Of a stretch of 64,000 nt of DNA, positions 1-8,763 are shown piece by piece. The stretch's first letter is position 1. Each line of letters starts with the position of its first letter. Position numbers and translations under genes: made by a program. Source of the DNA: Serratia liquefaciens (lineage in GTDB: Bacteria > Pseudomonadota > Gammaproteobacteria > Enterobacterales > Enterobacteriaceae); the NCBI RefSeq assembly GCF_027594825.1, contig NZ_CP088930.1, forward strand, positions 1,612,001 through 1,676,000. The letters are read 5' to 3'. Below the pieces are notes generated by a model that was not told the DNA's origin, searched no databases, and worked only from the letters and a program-made list of their open reading frames with translations.

Positions 1-225
1 CCCTTCGCCGTGCTTTGCGATCAACGGCTCCGCTCCGGCGAAAGCGGCTTCGATATCTTGAAAGCGCTGTTCGAACGCCTGCCGGACACCAGCGGCGCTA
101 TGGTCAGCGGGGAATTCAACTCCCCCATTTTGCAAGAGGCCGAACAGGAAGGTTATCTGGTGTTAAGAAAGCCGCTGGAACCCGCAAAATTGCACGCCTT
201 GCTTTCGCAGTGGTCATCCTGCTAG
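1..225 (+). CDS. Response-regulator receiver domain, 3' end of a probable hybrid sensor histidine kinase (partial)
   Basis: The reading frame is open from the first base, so the N-terminal part lies outside the window. The last ~74 residues look like a CheY-type receiver domain: an aspartate in 'CDQRL' at the usual phospho-acceptor place, a serine in 'MVSGEF' for the conserved Thr/Ser, and the 'RKPLEPAKL' segment holding the conserved Lys-Pro before the last helix. The protein stops right after the receiver fold, with no DNA-binding domain. This fits a hybrid histidine kinase with a C-terminal receiver better than a transcription factor. The signal sensed cannot be told. The crotonase gene faces it, 74 bases away. 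Confidence 0.7.
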   Translation, partial: PFAVLCDQRLRSGESGFDILKALFERLPDTSGAMVSGEFNSPILQEAEQEGYLVLRKPLEPAKLHALLSQWSSC

Positions 226-299
226 CCGGCACCTGGCCCAATCGCTGCTTTGCTCTGCCGGCGCTCCATTTCCGGCATCGGCAAGATTCAGACTGCCGC

Positions 300-1133
300 T
301 TAAGCGCCAAGATTGCGCAACAGACCTTCGAGGTGGCGCTCACCCACTTTGGTTTGAGCGCCCGCCTTAAGCCCACCCCGAATGAGTCTCTCCGCTGCAG
401 GGCGTTCAAAAAGTCCCGCCCAGGCCTGATGCTCACGATAAAAACCCTCCCGCAGATCTGCCGCTGGCATCGCCTGCTTGGCCGCCGCGATAACCCCTTC
501 GGGCAGTGCCGCAATGTTGTGCGCCAGGCGTGCGACAAAGTCGTCGAGTTCGGATGCGGGCAAGGCGCGGTTAATCCAACCATAGCGTTCTGCGGTGGCG
601 GCGTCGATAAGATCGGCCCCCAGAACCACTTCAAGTGCGCGGCCACGCGTCATGCGATCCGTCAGATATTGCGTCGCGCCCCCTCCAGGCGTAATGCCCA
701 TCAAGGCTTCGCATTGAGCCAGCCCTGCTCGCCCTTCGGCGGCAAAGGCCATATCCGCCGCCGCAACGAATTCTGCGCCGCCCCCACGCGCCAGTCCGGC
801 AAGCTTAACGATAGTGACCTGGGGCTGGCTGCGCAGCAGCTCACCGAATGCCTGGAAGGGGTTAAGCCCTTCCGGCGCATTGCGCGCCAGTTCGTCGAAG
901 GCATTTGGCTCATCGATTAAGGTCATGTCGACATGAGCAATGAAGAACTCCGGATCCGCACTCTGGAAAACCAGCACGCGAGTGTCCGGGTCGTCACGCA
1001 CGGCACGCAGTAAGCGGCTGATCTCCGACATCAAAGCCACATCAAGCACGTTGACCGGCGGATTATTGAGGGTGACCGTCAATACACCCTTCGCATGAGA
1101 CAAGCTGAGTTTGCTGAAATCGGTATCTTTCAT
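300..1133 (-). CDS. Enoyl-CoA hydratase/isomerase (crotonase) family protein, 277 aa
   Basis: Crotonase-fold enzyme acting on an acyl-CoA thioester in the cytoplasm; the substrate is not known. Visible marks are the N-terminal 'GVLTVTLNNPPVNVLD' strand-turn, the oxyanion-hole stretch 'GLARGGGAEFVAAADMAFA' and the 'GITPGGGATQYL' segment. The length of 277 aa is normal for the family. I start it at the ATG at 1133 because the crotonase homology begins there; upstream ATGs in frame would add 28 residues without family resemblance and would run into the divergent control region. It is divergent from an HxlR regulator across 124 bases, so it is the likely target of that regulator. Confidence 0.85.
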   Translation of the reverse strand: MKDTDFSKLSLSHAKGVLTVTLNNPPVNVLDVALMSEISRLLRAVRDDPDTRVLVFQSADPEFFIAHVDMTLIDEPNAFDELARNAPEGLNPFQAFGELLRSQPQVTIVKLAGLARGGGAEFVAAADMAFAAEGRAGLAQCEALMGITPGGGATQYLTDRMTRGRALEVVLGADLIDAATAERYGWINRALPASELDDFVARLAHNIAALPEGVIAAAKQAMPAADLREGFYREHQAWAGLFERPAAERLIRGGLKAGAQTKVGERHLEGLLRNLGA

Positions 1134-1191
1134 GTCAATGTCCTTGTTTGCCTGGGATATCGGTGCTGGATTTTCGCGCCGTCGATCGAAT

Positions 1192-1208
1192 GGTATACTT
1201 TGCATACC
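1192..1208. promoter_or_regulatory. Probable HxlR operator, inverted repeat
   Basis: GGTATACTTTGCATACC is a near-perfect 17-bp inverted repeat, six matched pairs around a short centre. It lies midway between the divergent crotonase and HxlR genes. HxlR-family regulators commonly autoregulate and control the divergent neighbour through such dyads. The site was found by eye and the binding is inferred. Confidence 0.5.
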
Positions 1209-1257
1209 TGGCGTCAATTACGCACTTGAAGCATCCCAGGGATGCTGGAGGATACCG

Positions 1258-1632
1258 ATGGAGACGAATGAAACTGTCTACCGTGCCGACTGCCCGAGCC
1301 GAATTATTCTCGATCAGATCGCGGACAAATGGTCAATGATGGTGCTGGAGGTGCTGCGTGAGCCACGGCGCTTCAATGCGATCAAGCGTCGTCTTGATGG
1401 CGTCACTCAACGTGTGCTCACCCAGACGCTGCGCAAGCTGGAGCGTAACGGCATGGTGAACCGCAAGGTTTTGGATGGGCGGGTGCTCGGCGTCGAGTAT
1501 TCGCTGACGCCGCTAGGCCAATCATTGCAAGGGCCGTTCTCTATCTTGTTTGACTGGACGATGGGAAATATGGAAGCGATTCAGGCCTGCCAGCGCAGCT
1601 ATGATGAGCAAAGCCAACAGCTTGAACAGTGA
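1258..1632 (+). CDS. HxlR-family winged-helix transcriptional regulator, 124 aa
   Basis: The N-terminus carries a cysteine in 'RADCPSRIILDQIADKWSMMVLEVL', the typical HxlR start (C-P-x6-I-x-x-KW). It is followed by a winged helix with 'RRFNAIKRRLDGVTQRVLTQTLRKLERNGMV' as the recognition region and 'EYSLTPLGQSL' as the wing. HxlR proteins sense aldehydes, redox stress or metabolites; the effector here is unknown, and the conserved N-terminal Cys may be the sensor. The ATG at 1258 is chosen because GGAGG lies seven bases upstream and the family homology starts here. It is divergent from the crotonase gene and shares the inverted repeat at 1192-1208. Confidence 0.9.
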   Translation: METNETVYRADCPSRIILDQIADKWSMMVLEVLREPRRFNAIKRRLDGVTQRVLTQTLRKLERNGMVNRKVLDGRVLGVEYSLTPLGQSLQGPFSILFDWTMGNMEAIQACQRSYDEQSQQLEQ

Positions 1633-1648
1633 GGCTACAGCCTCACTG
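1627..1648. terminator. Bidirectional hairpin between convergent hxlR-type and GNAT genes
   Basis: CAGTGAGGCT-AC-AGCCTCACTG forms a perfect 10-bp stem with a 2-base loop, followed by a T-rich stretch. Each arm encodes the final Gln codon and TGA stop of one of the two convergent genes, so the terminator sits inside both coding ends. Confidence 0.65.
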
Positions 1649-2182
1649 TTCCTTGTTCTGAATAGCCGCGTACATCCAGTAATCTCGAGCCTGCCCGCGT
1701 ACCCGGCGATATTGCCTTATCAAGCCTTCGCGTTGCATACCTACCCGCTCCAGCACGGCAATCGACAATAGGTTGCTCTCCAGGACCGTGGCCTGCACGC
1801 GCTGAAGGCCCAGAGCCGTATGCGCCCAATGTATAACGGCTCTCGCGGCCGCCGTCGCCAAACCTCGGCCACAGTGGCGCGGGTCAAGATCGTAAGCAAT
1901 TTCAGCCCGGCCGTGATCGCGGGATATTTCGTTCAGCCCCACCGTCCCGAGCAAACTGTCATTCGCGTCCACGATAGCCCAACGAATCGCATCCCTGCCT
2001 TTGGCATAATCGGCGACGAGCTTCTCCAGATCCGTCGGCCCGACATCACCCCAACTGGTATGTTCCGTGACGCCAGGCTCACTCAAATACGCCGACCAGG
2101 CGTGAACATCATCCGGTCTCAGTGGCCTTAAAGACGCTTCGAGTTCGTCAGGTAATACTATTCGTATTGGCAATGCCGTCAC
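1643..2182 (-). CDS. GNAT-family N-acetyltransferase, RimJ/RimL-like, 179 aa
   Basis: Acetyl-CoA-dependent acetyltransferase. The order of elements matches the RimJ/RimL/SpeG-type branch: 'LRPLRPDDVHAWSAYL' near the N-terminus, 'LGTVGLNEI..GRAEIAYDL' as beta4, and 'CGRGLATAAARAVIHWAHTALGLQRVQATVLESNLLSIAVLERVGMQREG', which includes the acetyl-CoA pyrophosphate loop (GRGLAT). The substrate could be a protein N-terminus, a small amine or an antibiotic. The GTG at 2182 is preferred as start because GGAGG lies just upstream; an ATG at 2227 would add 15 residues with no ribosome site. It faces the HxlR gene and shares a hairpin with it. Confidence 0.85.
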   Translation of the reverse strand: MTALPIRIVLPDELEASLRPLRPDDVHAWSAYLSEPGVTEHTSWGDVGPTDLEKLVADYAKGRDAIRWAIVDANDSLLGTVGLNEISRDHGRAEIAYDLDPRHCGRGLATAAARAVIHWAHTALGLQRVQATVLESNLLSIAVLERVGMQREGLIRQYRRVRGQARDYWMYAAIQNKEQ

Positions 2183-2327
2183 AGAACCTCCGTCGACCCT
2201 TGCAAAATTGGGCGGTGGGCTAACCACCGATACAAGGATATAAAGTACTGGGGTTTGCCGGCGTTGTGAACATATGAAAGATTATCTTTCCCAACCCAAA
2301 CCGTAGAAATGAGTGAGTGGGAAGCGG

Positions 2328-3212
2328 TCAAAGATGGCGTGATATTCCCGAGATCAGCGTTCGGGAAAGCAGAGAAGTCGGGTCGGCCCATTCCATCAGC
2401 ACATCGAAGTGGTTGCAATGGGGCACCTCCAGCAGATCCGTTTCCGCACCGGTCGCTTTATACAATGAGGCATAGGCCGCAGACTGGCGCTTGAAACCGG
2501 GAGGATCGCCTCCAGCCCAGGCAACGGTGATGGGGCATCCCGGCGCAGGGATATGACGCATCGGGCTGTAATCGGCAACGCTGGCATCGGAGAGTGCCAG
2601 CCATTCCTGTACGTGCGTCTTCATCAAGGGTGCCAGTTCAAAAAGCCCGCTAATGGGAAAAGCGAACTTCACCAGATCGTTCGGTACACCAAAGGCTGCA
2701 TGCCAGCCAGGGGCTAGCAGGGTTGCCAGCAAATGGGCTCCTGCAGAACTGCCGCCTAGCGAGATCCGATCCGGATCCAGCCCAAACTCATGTCCTCGCC
2801 GCCAAATGAACGCCACGGCACTGCGTACGGCATGGACAATGTCACCGATGCCGGCTGCCGGCGCGAGTGGATAATCTATAGCCACCGTGGCAATGCCATT
2901 TTCCGCCAATGTGCCCGCCATCATCGCGGAATCGTCTTTCGACAGCGCCCGCCAGTACCCCCCGTGAATAAAAATGAAAACGGGCAGTAGCGACCCATTC
3001 CCCCTTGGCCCGTATATATCCAGAGCCTGGCCGCTCTCCTTACAACAGGTGACATCTAAATGGCGGCCATAGGAGGATTTCATCTTTTCGGACTGCGAGC
3101 GATAACGCGCCATTTCTCTGGCGAATCCTTCAACGCCCACCGTAGCGCGGGCATCGTAGTCCTCATTGAGGCGTGTCGGATCCATAAATACTTCGTCTGC
3201 CAAAAGCGTCAT
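2328..3212 (-). CDS. Alpha/beta hydrolase, kynurenine-formamidase/arylformamidase-like, 294 aa
   Basis: Cytoplasmic serine hydrolase. The oxyanion motif HGGYW is at residues 83-87. The nucleophile elbow GGSSAG places Ser156 as the catalytic residue, with a likely acid in 'AWAGGD' (~243) and the His in 'PHCNHFDVL' (~272). HGGxW plus GxSxG is the signature of the BD-FAE/kynurenine formamidase group, which cleaves amides and esters of aromatic or ring-opened substrates. GGGAGG precedes the ATG. It is the last gene of a leftward unit (permease, flavin monooxygenase, hydrolase), 110 bases after the monooxygenase. That context suggests it hydrolyses the product of the monooxygenase, for example an N-acyl or N-formyl ring-opened compound. 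This role is inference. Confidence 0.8.
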   Translation of the reverse strand: MTLLADEVFMDPTRLNEDYDARATVGVEGFAREMARYRSQSEKMKSSYGRHLDVTCCKESGQALDIYGPRGNGSLLPVFIFIHGGYWRALSKDDSAMMAGTLAENGIATVAIDYPLAPAAGIGDIVHAVRSAVAFIWRRGHEFGLDPDRISLGGSSAGAHLLATLLAPGWHAAFGVPNDLVKFAFPISGLFELAPLMKTHVQEWLALSDASVADYSPMRHIPAPGCPITVAWAGGDPPGFKRQSAAYASLYKATGAETDLLEVPHCNHFDVLMEWADPTSLLSRTLISGISRHL

Positions 3213-3322
3213 TTTTCAACCTCCCTGATGAACACCACCCTTTCCCAAACGGCTCTGGCGTCAAAAAACATGATGAATCTGCCCCCCGTTCCCGGAACGA
3301 AACCAAAGATAAGCTTCAATGA

Positions 3323-4459
3323 TCACGCCAAAGTGCCCGTAGGCAGACTCAACGCGGTTTTCATACGCTCTGCGCCGATTTGCTCGCAGCGCCCGGTGAT
3401 ACGCAAAACGGCCGATCGAACGTCGTCTGGCCACAGGTTCATATGCCCCATGCGTTCCGCCGTGTCCTGCGTATGTTCGGTCAGCGGCCGTTCCTGCGCC
3501 TCCCAGGCCGCCAGTGCCGCCGGGATATTCCGGTTATTTTCCAGACTGACCGCCAGCCCAAGGGCATTCATCAGTGCGCAACCGCCCCCTTGACCGAGGT
3601 AAGGCGGCATCGCATGGGCAGCATCACCGAGGATCGCCACCTGCCCTTTGCTCCAGGCTTTGAGCTTCAGCACCTCAAACGCATCCCAACGGCCGGCATC
3701 GCCAAAACGTGCGATCAGGCCGGAAAGGTGTGGGAAGGATTTGCACCAAAGTGCCGGGGCAATCGGCAGCTGATAGGCATCCACATCGTCCTCAGCGCAA
3801 CACAACGCAACATACAGATCGGTCGCGCTGGCGGGCGTATAAAGGATCCGCCTTGTCCCCGAAAAGTACTCAATGTAGTTCGAACGATCTGCAGGCGGTA
3901 CGTCATCGTCATCGCGCTTCAACATCATTCTGACCGCGCCATAGTGCAGCGGCTTGCGGTACATCAGCAGGTCCAGCGACTCTCTCACCCGCGAATGGAT
4001 ACCGTCAGCGCCAATCACCAAATCTGCTGACAACGCCCGTTTGTCCGCCAGCAACAGCTTGCCGTCCGGTGTCGCCCCCACCGCCGCAGAATCGCTGACG
4101 ATTTCGGCCCCGGCGCGGCGAGCGGCATTGAGCAAAGACAGCAGTAACCGCTCACGCAGAATGGTAACCAGACGTGGAGCGCCGCTGCCGTTGATCGGAA
4201 TATCCTCCATGGTCGCGTTGCAGCGATCGCGGGTCTGGAACTGGGCCCCTTCATGTGCCCCCACCATGGCCTCGTCATAGGCGCCAATCGCCTCGAGCAC
4301 ACGCAGCCCATTACTCCAGATATAGATGCCCGCACCAAAGGTGCGCAGGTGAGGTGAACGCTCGTGCACCCTTACGCTCCACCCACGCTGGGCTAACGCC
4401 GCCGCTGCCGTAAGCCCGGCGATACCTGCCCCAGCAATTTCTGCATGCAGTTGCTTCAT
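3323..4459 (-). CDS. FAD-dependent monooxygenase, resembles 2-methyl-3-hydroxypyridine-5-carboxylate oxygenase, 378 aa
   Basis: Class A flavoprotein monooxygenase using FAD and NAD(P)H. Motifs in order: GAGIAG dinucleotide fold at residues 10-15; 'GADGIHSR' (DG motif) at 150-157; 'GDAAHAMPPYLGQGG' (GD motif, FAD ribityl binding) at 278-292. The stretch 'RTFGAGIYIWSNGLRVLE' at ~39-56 closely resembles, from memory, the pyridine-ring-opening MHPC oxygenase of vitamin B6 catabolism ('FGAGIYLWHNGLRVLEGLG'). The length of 378 also fits that enzyme (379) better than salicylate or 3-hydroxybenzoate hydroxylases. It lies 42 bases downstream of an aromatic-acid permease and upstream of an amidase-like hydrolase. 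I infer oxidation, perhaps cleavage, of an N-heterocyclic or aromatic acid; the exact substrate is open. Confidence 0.8.
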   Translation of the reverse strand: MKQLHAEIAGAGIAGLTAAAALAQRGWSVRVHERSPHLRTFGAGIYIWSNGLRVLEAIGAYDEAMVGAHEGAQFQTRDRCNATMEDIPINGSGAPRLVTILRERLLLSLLNAARRAGAEIVSDSAAVGATPDGKLLLADKRALSADLVIGADGIHSRVRESLDLLMYRKPLHYGAVRMMLKRDDDDVPPADRSNYIEYFSGTRRILYTPASATDLYVALCCAEDDVDAYQLPIAPALWCKSFPHLSGLIARFGDAGRWDAFEVLKLKAWSKGQVAILGDAAHAMPPYLGQGGGCALMNALGLAVSLENNRNIPAALAAWEAQERPLTEHTQDTAERMGHMNLWPDDVRSAVLRITGRCEQIGAERMKTALSLPTGTLA

Positions 4460-4501
4460 ACCCTCTCCTCAGCCCTGTTTGTTTTTGATCGTTACCCGTC
4501 G

Positions 4502-5848
4502 TTAAGAACCCGCCTGCACCGCAAACAGATCCTTTCTCCTGGTCATGCAGAACAACGCCAAAGCGGCAATGAACGCGGGAAGCGCCATCCAAAAGAAAAA
4601 ATTCTGCAAATCGCCCACCGCGGCATACAGCCAAGAACCGAGGTAAGCCCCGAGGATAGAACCGATATGACCCACGCCGATCCCCCATGACACTCCGGTC
4701 GCCCGCGCCATGGTGGGATAGAGGCCCGCGCTCAAAATACTGATGTTGTTCAGTGCGCCGGTCAGCGTGAACCCCACAAGAAATACGCAAACCAGCAAAC
4801 CGGTCGAACTGCCAAGCTGGCTGCCGGTAACCAGCAACGCGAAGGAGGCCAAAAGCGCTAAAGGCGGGAGAATTCTGGCGATACCGATACGATCGATGAG
4901 CACAGCGGTGATTATGCCGCCGACAACGCCCCCCAAAGGCAGCATTGCGGCGACATATAAAGCAGTATGAGCGTCAAAACCGCTGCCGCGTAATACCGTT
5001 GGCAGCCAATTGCTCAGCAGGTAAAACGAGAACAAACAGCAGAAAAAGGTCAGCCAGAGTAGAAGCGTACGCTCGGTTCGCCCCTCAGAAAATAGAGCAA
5101 CCACGGGCGATAGCTTCTGGCTTTTTTCTCCGGGCTTTCTGTCCATGCCGTCGGTAAAGACCACGGACTGCCAATTCATCTGGCCGCCAATCCGCTCGAC
5201 GATCCGCAGTAATTTAGCCCTCTGTTGCGGCCTGTTGGCCAGAAAACAGATAGACTCGGGGAGCATGAAATACAGCACTGGCAGCATCACCAAAGGTGCG
5301 ATGCTGCCCACAAACAGCAAGCCCCTCCAGCCCAGCAACGGCAGCAGCAAGTCAGCCACCCAACCGCCGAGCGCCATACCCAGGGTAAAGCCGGAAAAGC
5401 TCAGGGTGACCAGCAGCATGCGCCAGCGAACGGGCGAATATTCTGACACCAGGGTGATACAACCGGGCAATACGCCACCTAACCCCATACCGGTCAGCAA
5501 ACGCAGTGCCACAAGCACGGTAATCGATGAGGAAAAGGCATAACCCAGGGTGCCTAAAGCGACGATAACCGAGCAGATCAGCAGCACCGTTTTGCGCCCA
5601 TAACGATCCGCCGCAGGGCCACAAATGAAACTGCCTAGTAGCATGCCGAACAGACCCGCGGCGAAAGCAGGCCCCAACTCGGCGCGATCTATCCCCCATT
5701 CTTGAGCCAATTCAGGGGCGATATAACCCATCGCGCTGGCATCCAGACCATTAATCATCGATACAATAAAACACAAGACCAGCGTCATTATCTGCAAACC
5801 ACCAAGCGGACTTTGATCGACAATGTCGGTGACGGATTGTTTGTTCAT
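4502..5848 (-). CDS. MFS transporter, aromatic-acid:H+ symporter (AAHS) type, 448 aa
   Basis: Inner-membrane permease with about 12 hydrophobic segments. Helix 1 holds 'INGLDASAMGYIAPELAQEWGI', where the acidic residue in 'NGLDA' followed by 'Y..P' is characteristic of the AAHS family (PcaK, BenK, MhpT). The loop 2-3 signature is 'GPAADRYGRKTVLL', and a charged central loop lies between helices 6 and 7. AAHS members import benzoates, hydroxycinnamates or pyridine carboxylates. It is the first gene of the leftward unit with a flavin monooxygenase and a hydrolase, so uptake of their substrate is the natural role. About 440 bases of non-coding DNA precede it and should hold its promoter. Confidence 0.88.
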   Translation of the reverse strand: MNKQSVTDIVDQSPLGGLQIMTLVLCFIVSMINGLDASAMGYIAPELAQEWGIDRAELGPAFAAGLFGMLLGSFICGPAADRYGRKTVLLICSVIVALGTLGYAFSSSITVLVALRLLTGMGLGGVLPGCITLVSEYSPVRWRMLLVTLSFSGFTLGMALGGWVADLLLPLLGWRGLLFVGSIAPLVMLPVLYFMLPESICFLANRPQQRAKLLRIVERIGGQMNWQSVVFTDGMDRKPGEKSQKLSPVVALFSEGRTERTLLLWLTFFCCLFSFYLLSNWLPTVLRGSGFDAHTALYVAAMLPLGGVVGGIITAVLIDRIGIARILPPLALLASFALLVTGSQLGSSTGLLVCVFLVGFTLTGALNNISILSAGLYPTMARATGVSWGIGVGHIGSILGAYLGSWLYAAVGDLQNFFFWMALPAFIAALALFCMTRRKDLFAVQAGS

Positions 5849-6109
5849 GGCAAAAATCCTCTTTTCTTGTTTTTTTATTAGCTTGCATCATGAAACGCAC
5901 GCCACCACCGGCTGGAAAACTCGGGGTTAACCGGCGAATGAAATGGTGTCAACATACTGATTAGTAATGAGTTACCTTCTTTCAGTTCCGGATCTTATGC
6001 ATAACCCTGGGTTTTACTGGACAGCCTGCAGGGGCAGGTTTTTCCAGAGAACAAGGATGGATCGAGTATAGGGCTGGGCTGATATCAGGGAATAATCAAA
6101 AAAGGGATC

Positions 6110-6124
6110 TTTGGTATAACCAAA
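6110..6124. promoter_or_regulatory. Inverted repeat upstream of the permease operon
   Basis: TTTGGTATAACCAAA has 6-bp arms around ATA. The non-coding stretch 5849-6245 otherwise shows only AT-rich sequence and a hairpin at 6178-6212. The dyad resembles GntR/FadR-type operators, but it lies ~260 bases from the permease start and no regulator gene is adjacent. It is a weak candidate. Confidence 0.3.
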
Positions 6125-6177
6125 ATGAATACAGCGGGGCGTGAAAAAGGAATATTTCGTGGGCGTCAGAAAAAGGA

Positions 6178-6212
6178 AAACCCCCGCACAGTCTGCCTGT
6201 AGCGAGGGTTTT
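6178..6212. terminator. Hairpin terminator, probably the ancestral guaBA terminator
   Basis: AAAACCC..GC and GC..GAGGGTTTT arms flank an imperfect stem-loop. It sits just beyond the imperfect copy of the guaA 3' end (6246-6262). I read it as the original guaA terminator, displaced from guaA by the insertion that carries the toxin-antitoxin pair. Confidence 0.45.
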
Positions 6213-6245
6213 AAATCATCACCGATAGTCAGTGATTAGCCGTTT

Positions 6246-6262
6246 ATCATTCCCACTCGATG
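6246..6262. repeat. Imperfect copy of the guaA 3' end (attachment-site-like)
   Basis: ATCATTCCCACTCGATG matches 7085-7101 (ATCATTCCCACTCAATG), the end of guaA, at 16 of 17 positions. On the minus strand it reads Ile-Glu-Trp-Glu-stop, exactly the last residues of GuaA. The 3' end of guaA is a known integration target of genomic islands. Here the two copies bracket ~820 bases holding a toxin-antitoxin module. Confidence 0.55.
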
Positions 6263-6287
6263 AGGTAAACCGCTCAAACCTGCTTGT

Positions 6288-6620
6288 TCAGGCCATGATC
6301 AGACGATTAAACAACAGTTGCTGTACGTCCTGTCGATGAGACAAAATTGCATGCGCTGTCACTAATGTTCCGCTTACTGAATACAAAACACGGTAGCCTT
6401 CAGCGTGGTTAAACTCCCTATACTTCGCACAGCCAATTTTCAACAGTTCAGGACAAATTTGGCATCCCAGAGGGAAAAGAGCGACGGTACTCTCAAACTG
6501 AGCAAGAATATCCGTGATGACCGCGCGCGGTTCAACATCAACACGGCGAAGGTAATCTGCTATCACGTCGATGCAGTGCTTTACTGTGAGCGTGTACTCA
6601 AAGGTAACCTGCTGTTCCAT
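6288..6620 (-). CDS. RelE/ParE-family toxin of a type II toxin-antitoxin pair, 110 aa
   Basis: Small protein ending in the RelE/ParE fold: 'KYREFNHAEGYRVLYSVSGTLVTAHAILSHRQDVQQLL' gives the C-terminal beta strands with the basic/aromatic residues and 'HRQD' characteristic of the family. Members either cut mRNA at the ribosome (RelE) or poison gyrase (ParE); which applies cannot be decided here. It follows the Phd-type antitoxin gene by 30 bases, in the usual antitoxin-first order. The N-terminal helical segment (1-50) is less typical, so subfamily assignment is open. Confidence 0.75.
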   Translation of the reverse strand: MEQQVTFEYTLTVKHCIDVIADYLRRVDVEPRAVITDILAQFESTVALFPLGCQICPELLKIGCAKYREFNHAEGYRVLYSVSGTLVTAHAILSHRQDVQQLLFNRLIMA

Positions 6621-6650
6621 TGAAGTCCCTTAATATTGAGTGCTCAGCGC

Positions 6651-6884
6651 TTAACTCGAGATCCCATCAAGCAATTGTTCTCTTGATAACACGCGCCCCT
6701 CAGATTTATCTTTCTCTGAAAGGGTAAGCAATTTCAGCAAAGCAATGGCCTTTTCCCGTTCCTGCTGTTGATCATAGGATTCTATAACATAAGCAGGCAC
6801 ACCATTTTGCGTGACCAGGATGGGTTCTGACAGATCAAGAGTTGCCGCGTTCTTTTTAACGTAGCTAATTGTTTCTACCTTCAT
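6651..6884 (-). CDS. Phd/YefM-family antitoxin, 77 aa
   Basis: Type II antitoxin. The N-terminus 'MKVETISYVKKNAATLDLSEPILVTQNGVPAYVIESYDQ' is the classic Phd/YefM dimer domain: a short helix, then the '(I/V)LVTQNGxPAYVI' strand-turn. The C-terminal third is charged and probably disordered until it wraps the toxin. The ATG at 6884 is chosen because GAGGG lies eight bases upstream and homology begins there; a longer start at 6911 would add nine non-family residues. It presumably represses its own operon together with the toxin encoded 30 bases downstream. Confidence 0.85.
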   Translation of the reverse strand: MKVETISYVKKNAATLDLSEPILVTQNGVPAYVIESYDQQQEREKAIALLKLLTLSEKDKSEGRVLSREQLLDGISS

Positions 6885-7014
6885 CGTATATCCCTCTTCA
6901 TGATCATGCATAGGTCTTAATATAGGCCATATTTAGACCACCAACAAGGATTCGCTTATCAGGGCAATAAAAGGTGAACTCCGGCCCTTCGGCCAGGACT
7001 TTGTTAATAGTCTT

Positions 7015-7040
7015 AAACCCTCTGTAAAAACAGAGGGTTT
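7015..7040. terminator. Hairpin downstream of guaA
   Basis: AAACCCTCTG-TAAAAA-CAGAGGGTTT is a perfect 10-bp stem with a 6-base loop, 45 bases past the guaA stop. It probably terminates guaBA in the present arrangement. Confidence 0.65.
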
Positions 7041-7085
7041 ACTACACTTTTACCTGTTCATAAACTGGCTGAAGGGGTTATCTGA

Positions 7086-8663
<1,578 letters not shown>

Positions 8664-8710
8664 GTGAGGCGAATTCCAGCAACAGAGAAAAAGAGCGAAA
8701 AAAGTGTTTT

Positions 8711-8756
8711 CGGGGTGAGGCTTCAGCCCCACCCCGGCCTCTCCCGCAGGAGAGGA
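8711..8756. repeat. REP-like palindromic repeat between guaB and guaA
   Basis: Two nested dyads, GGGGTGAGGCTT..GCCCCACCCC and CCTCTCC-CGCA-GGAGAGG, make a GC-rich stem-loop. It resembles the 'CCTCTCCC..GGGAGAGG..GGGGTGAGG' intergenic repeats common in enterobacteria and pseudomonads. In an operon spacer it may act on mRNA stability. Only one copy was noticed here. Confidence 0.5.
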
Positions 8757-8763
8757 TAAAGCA

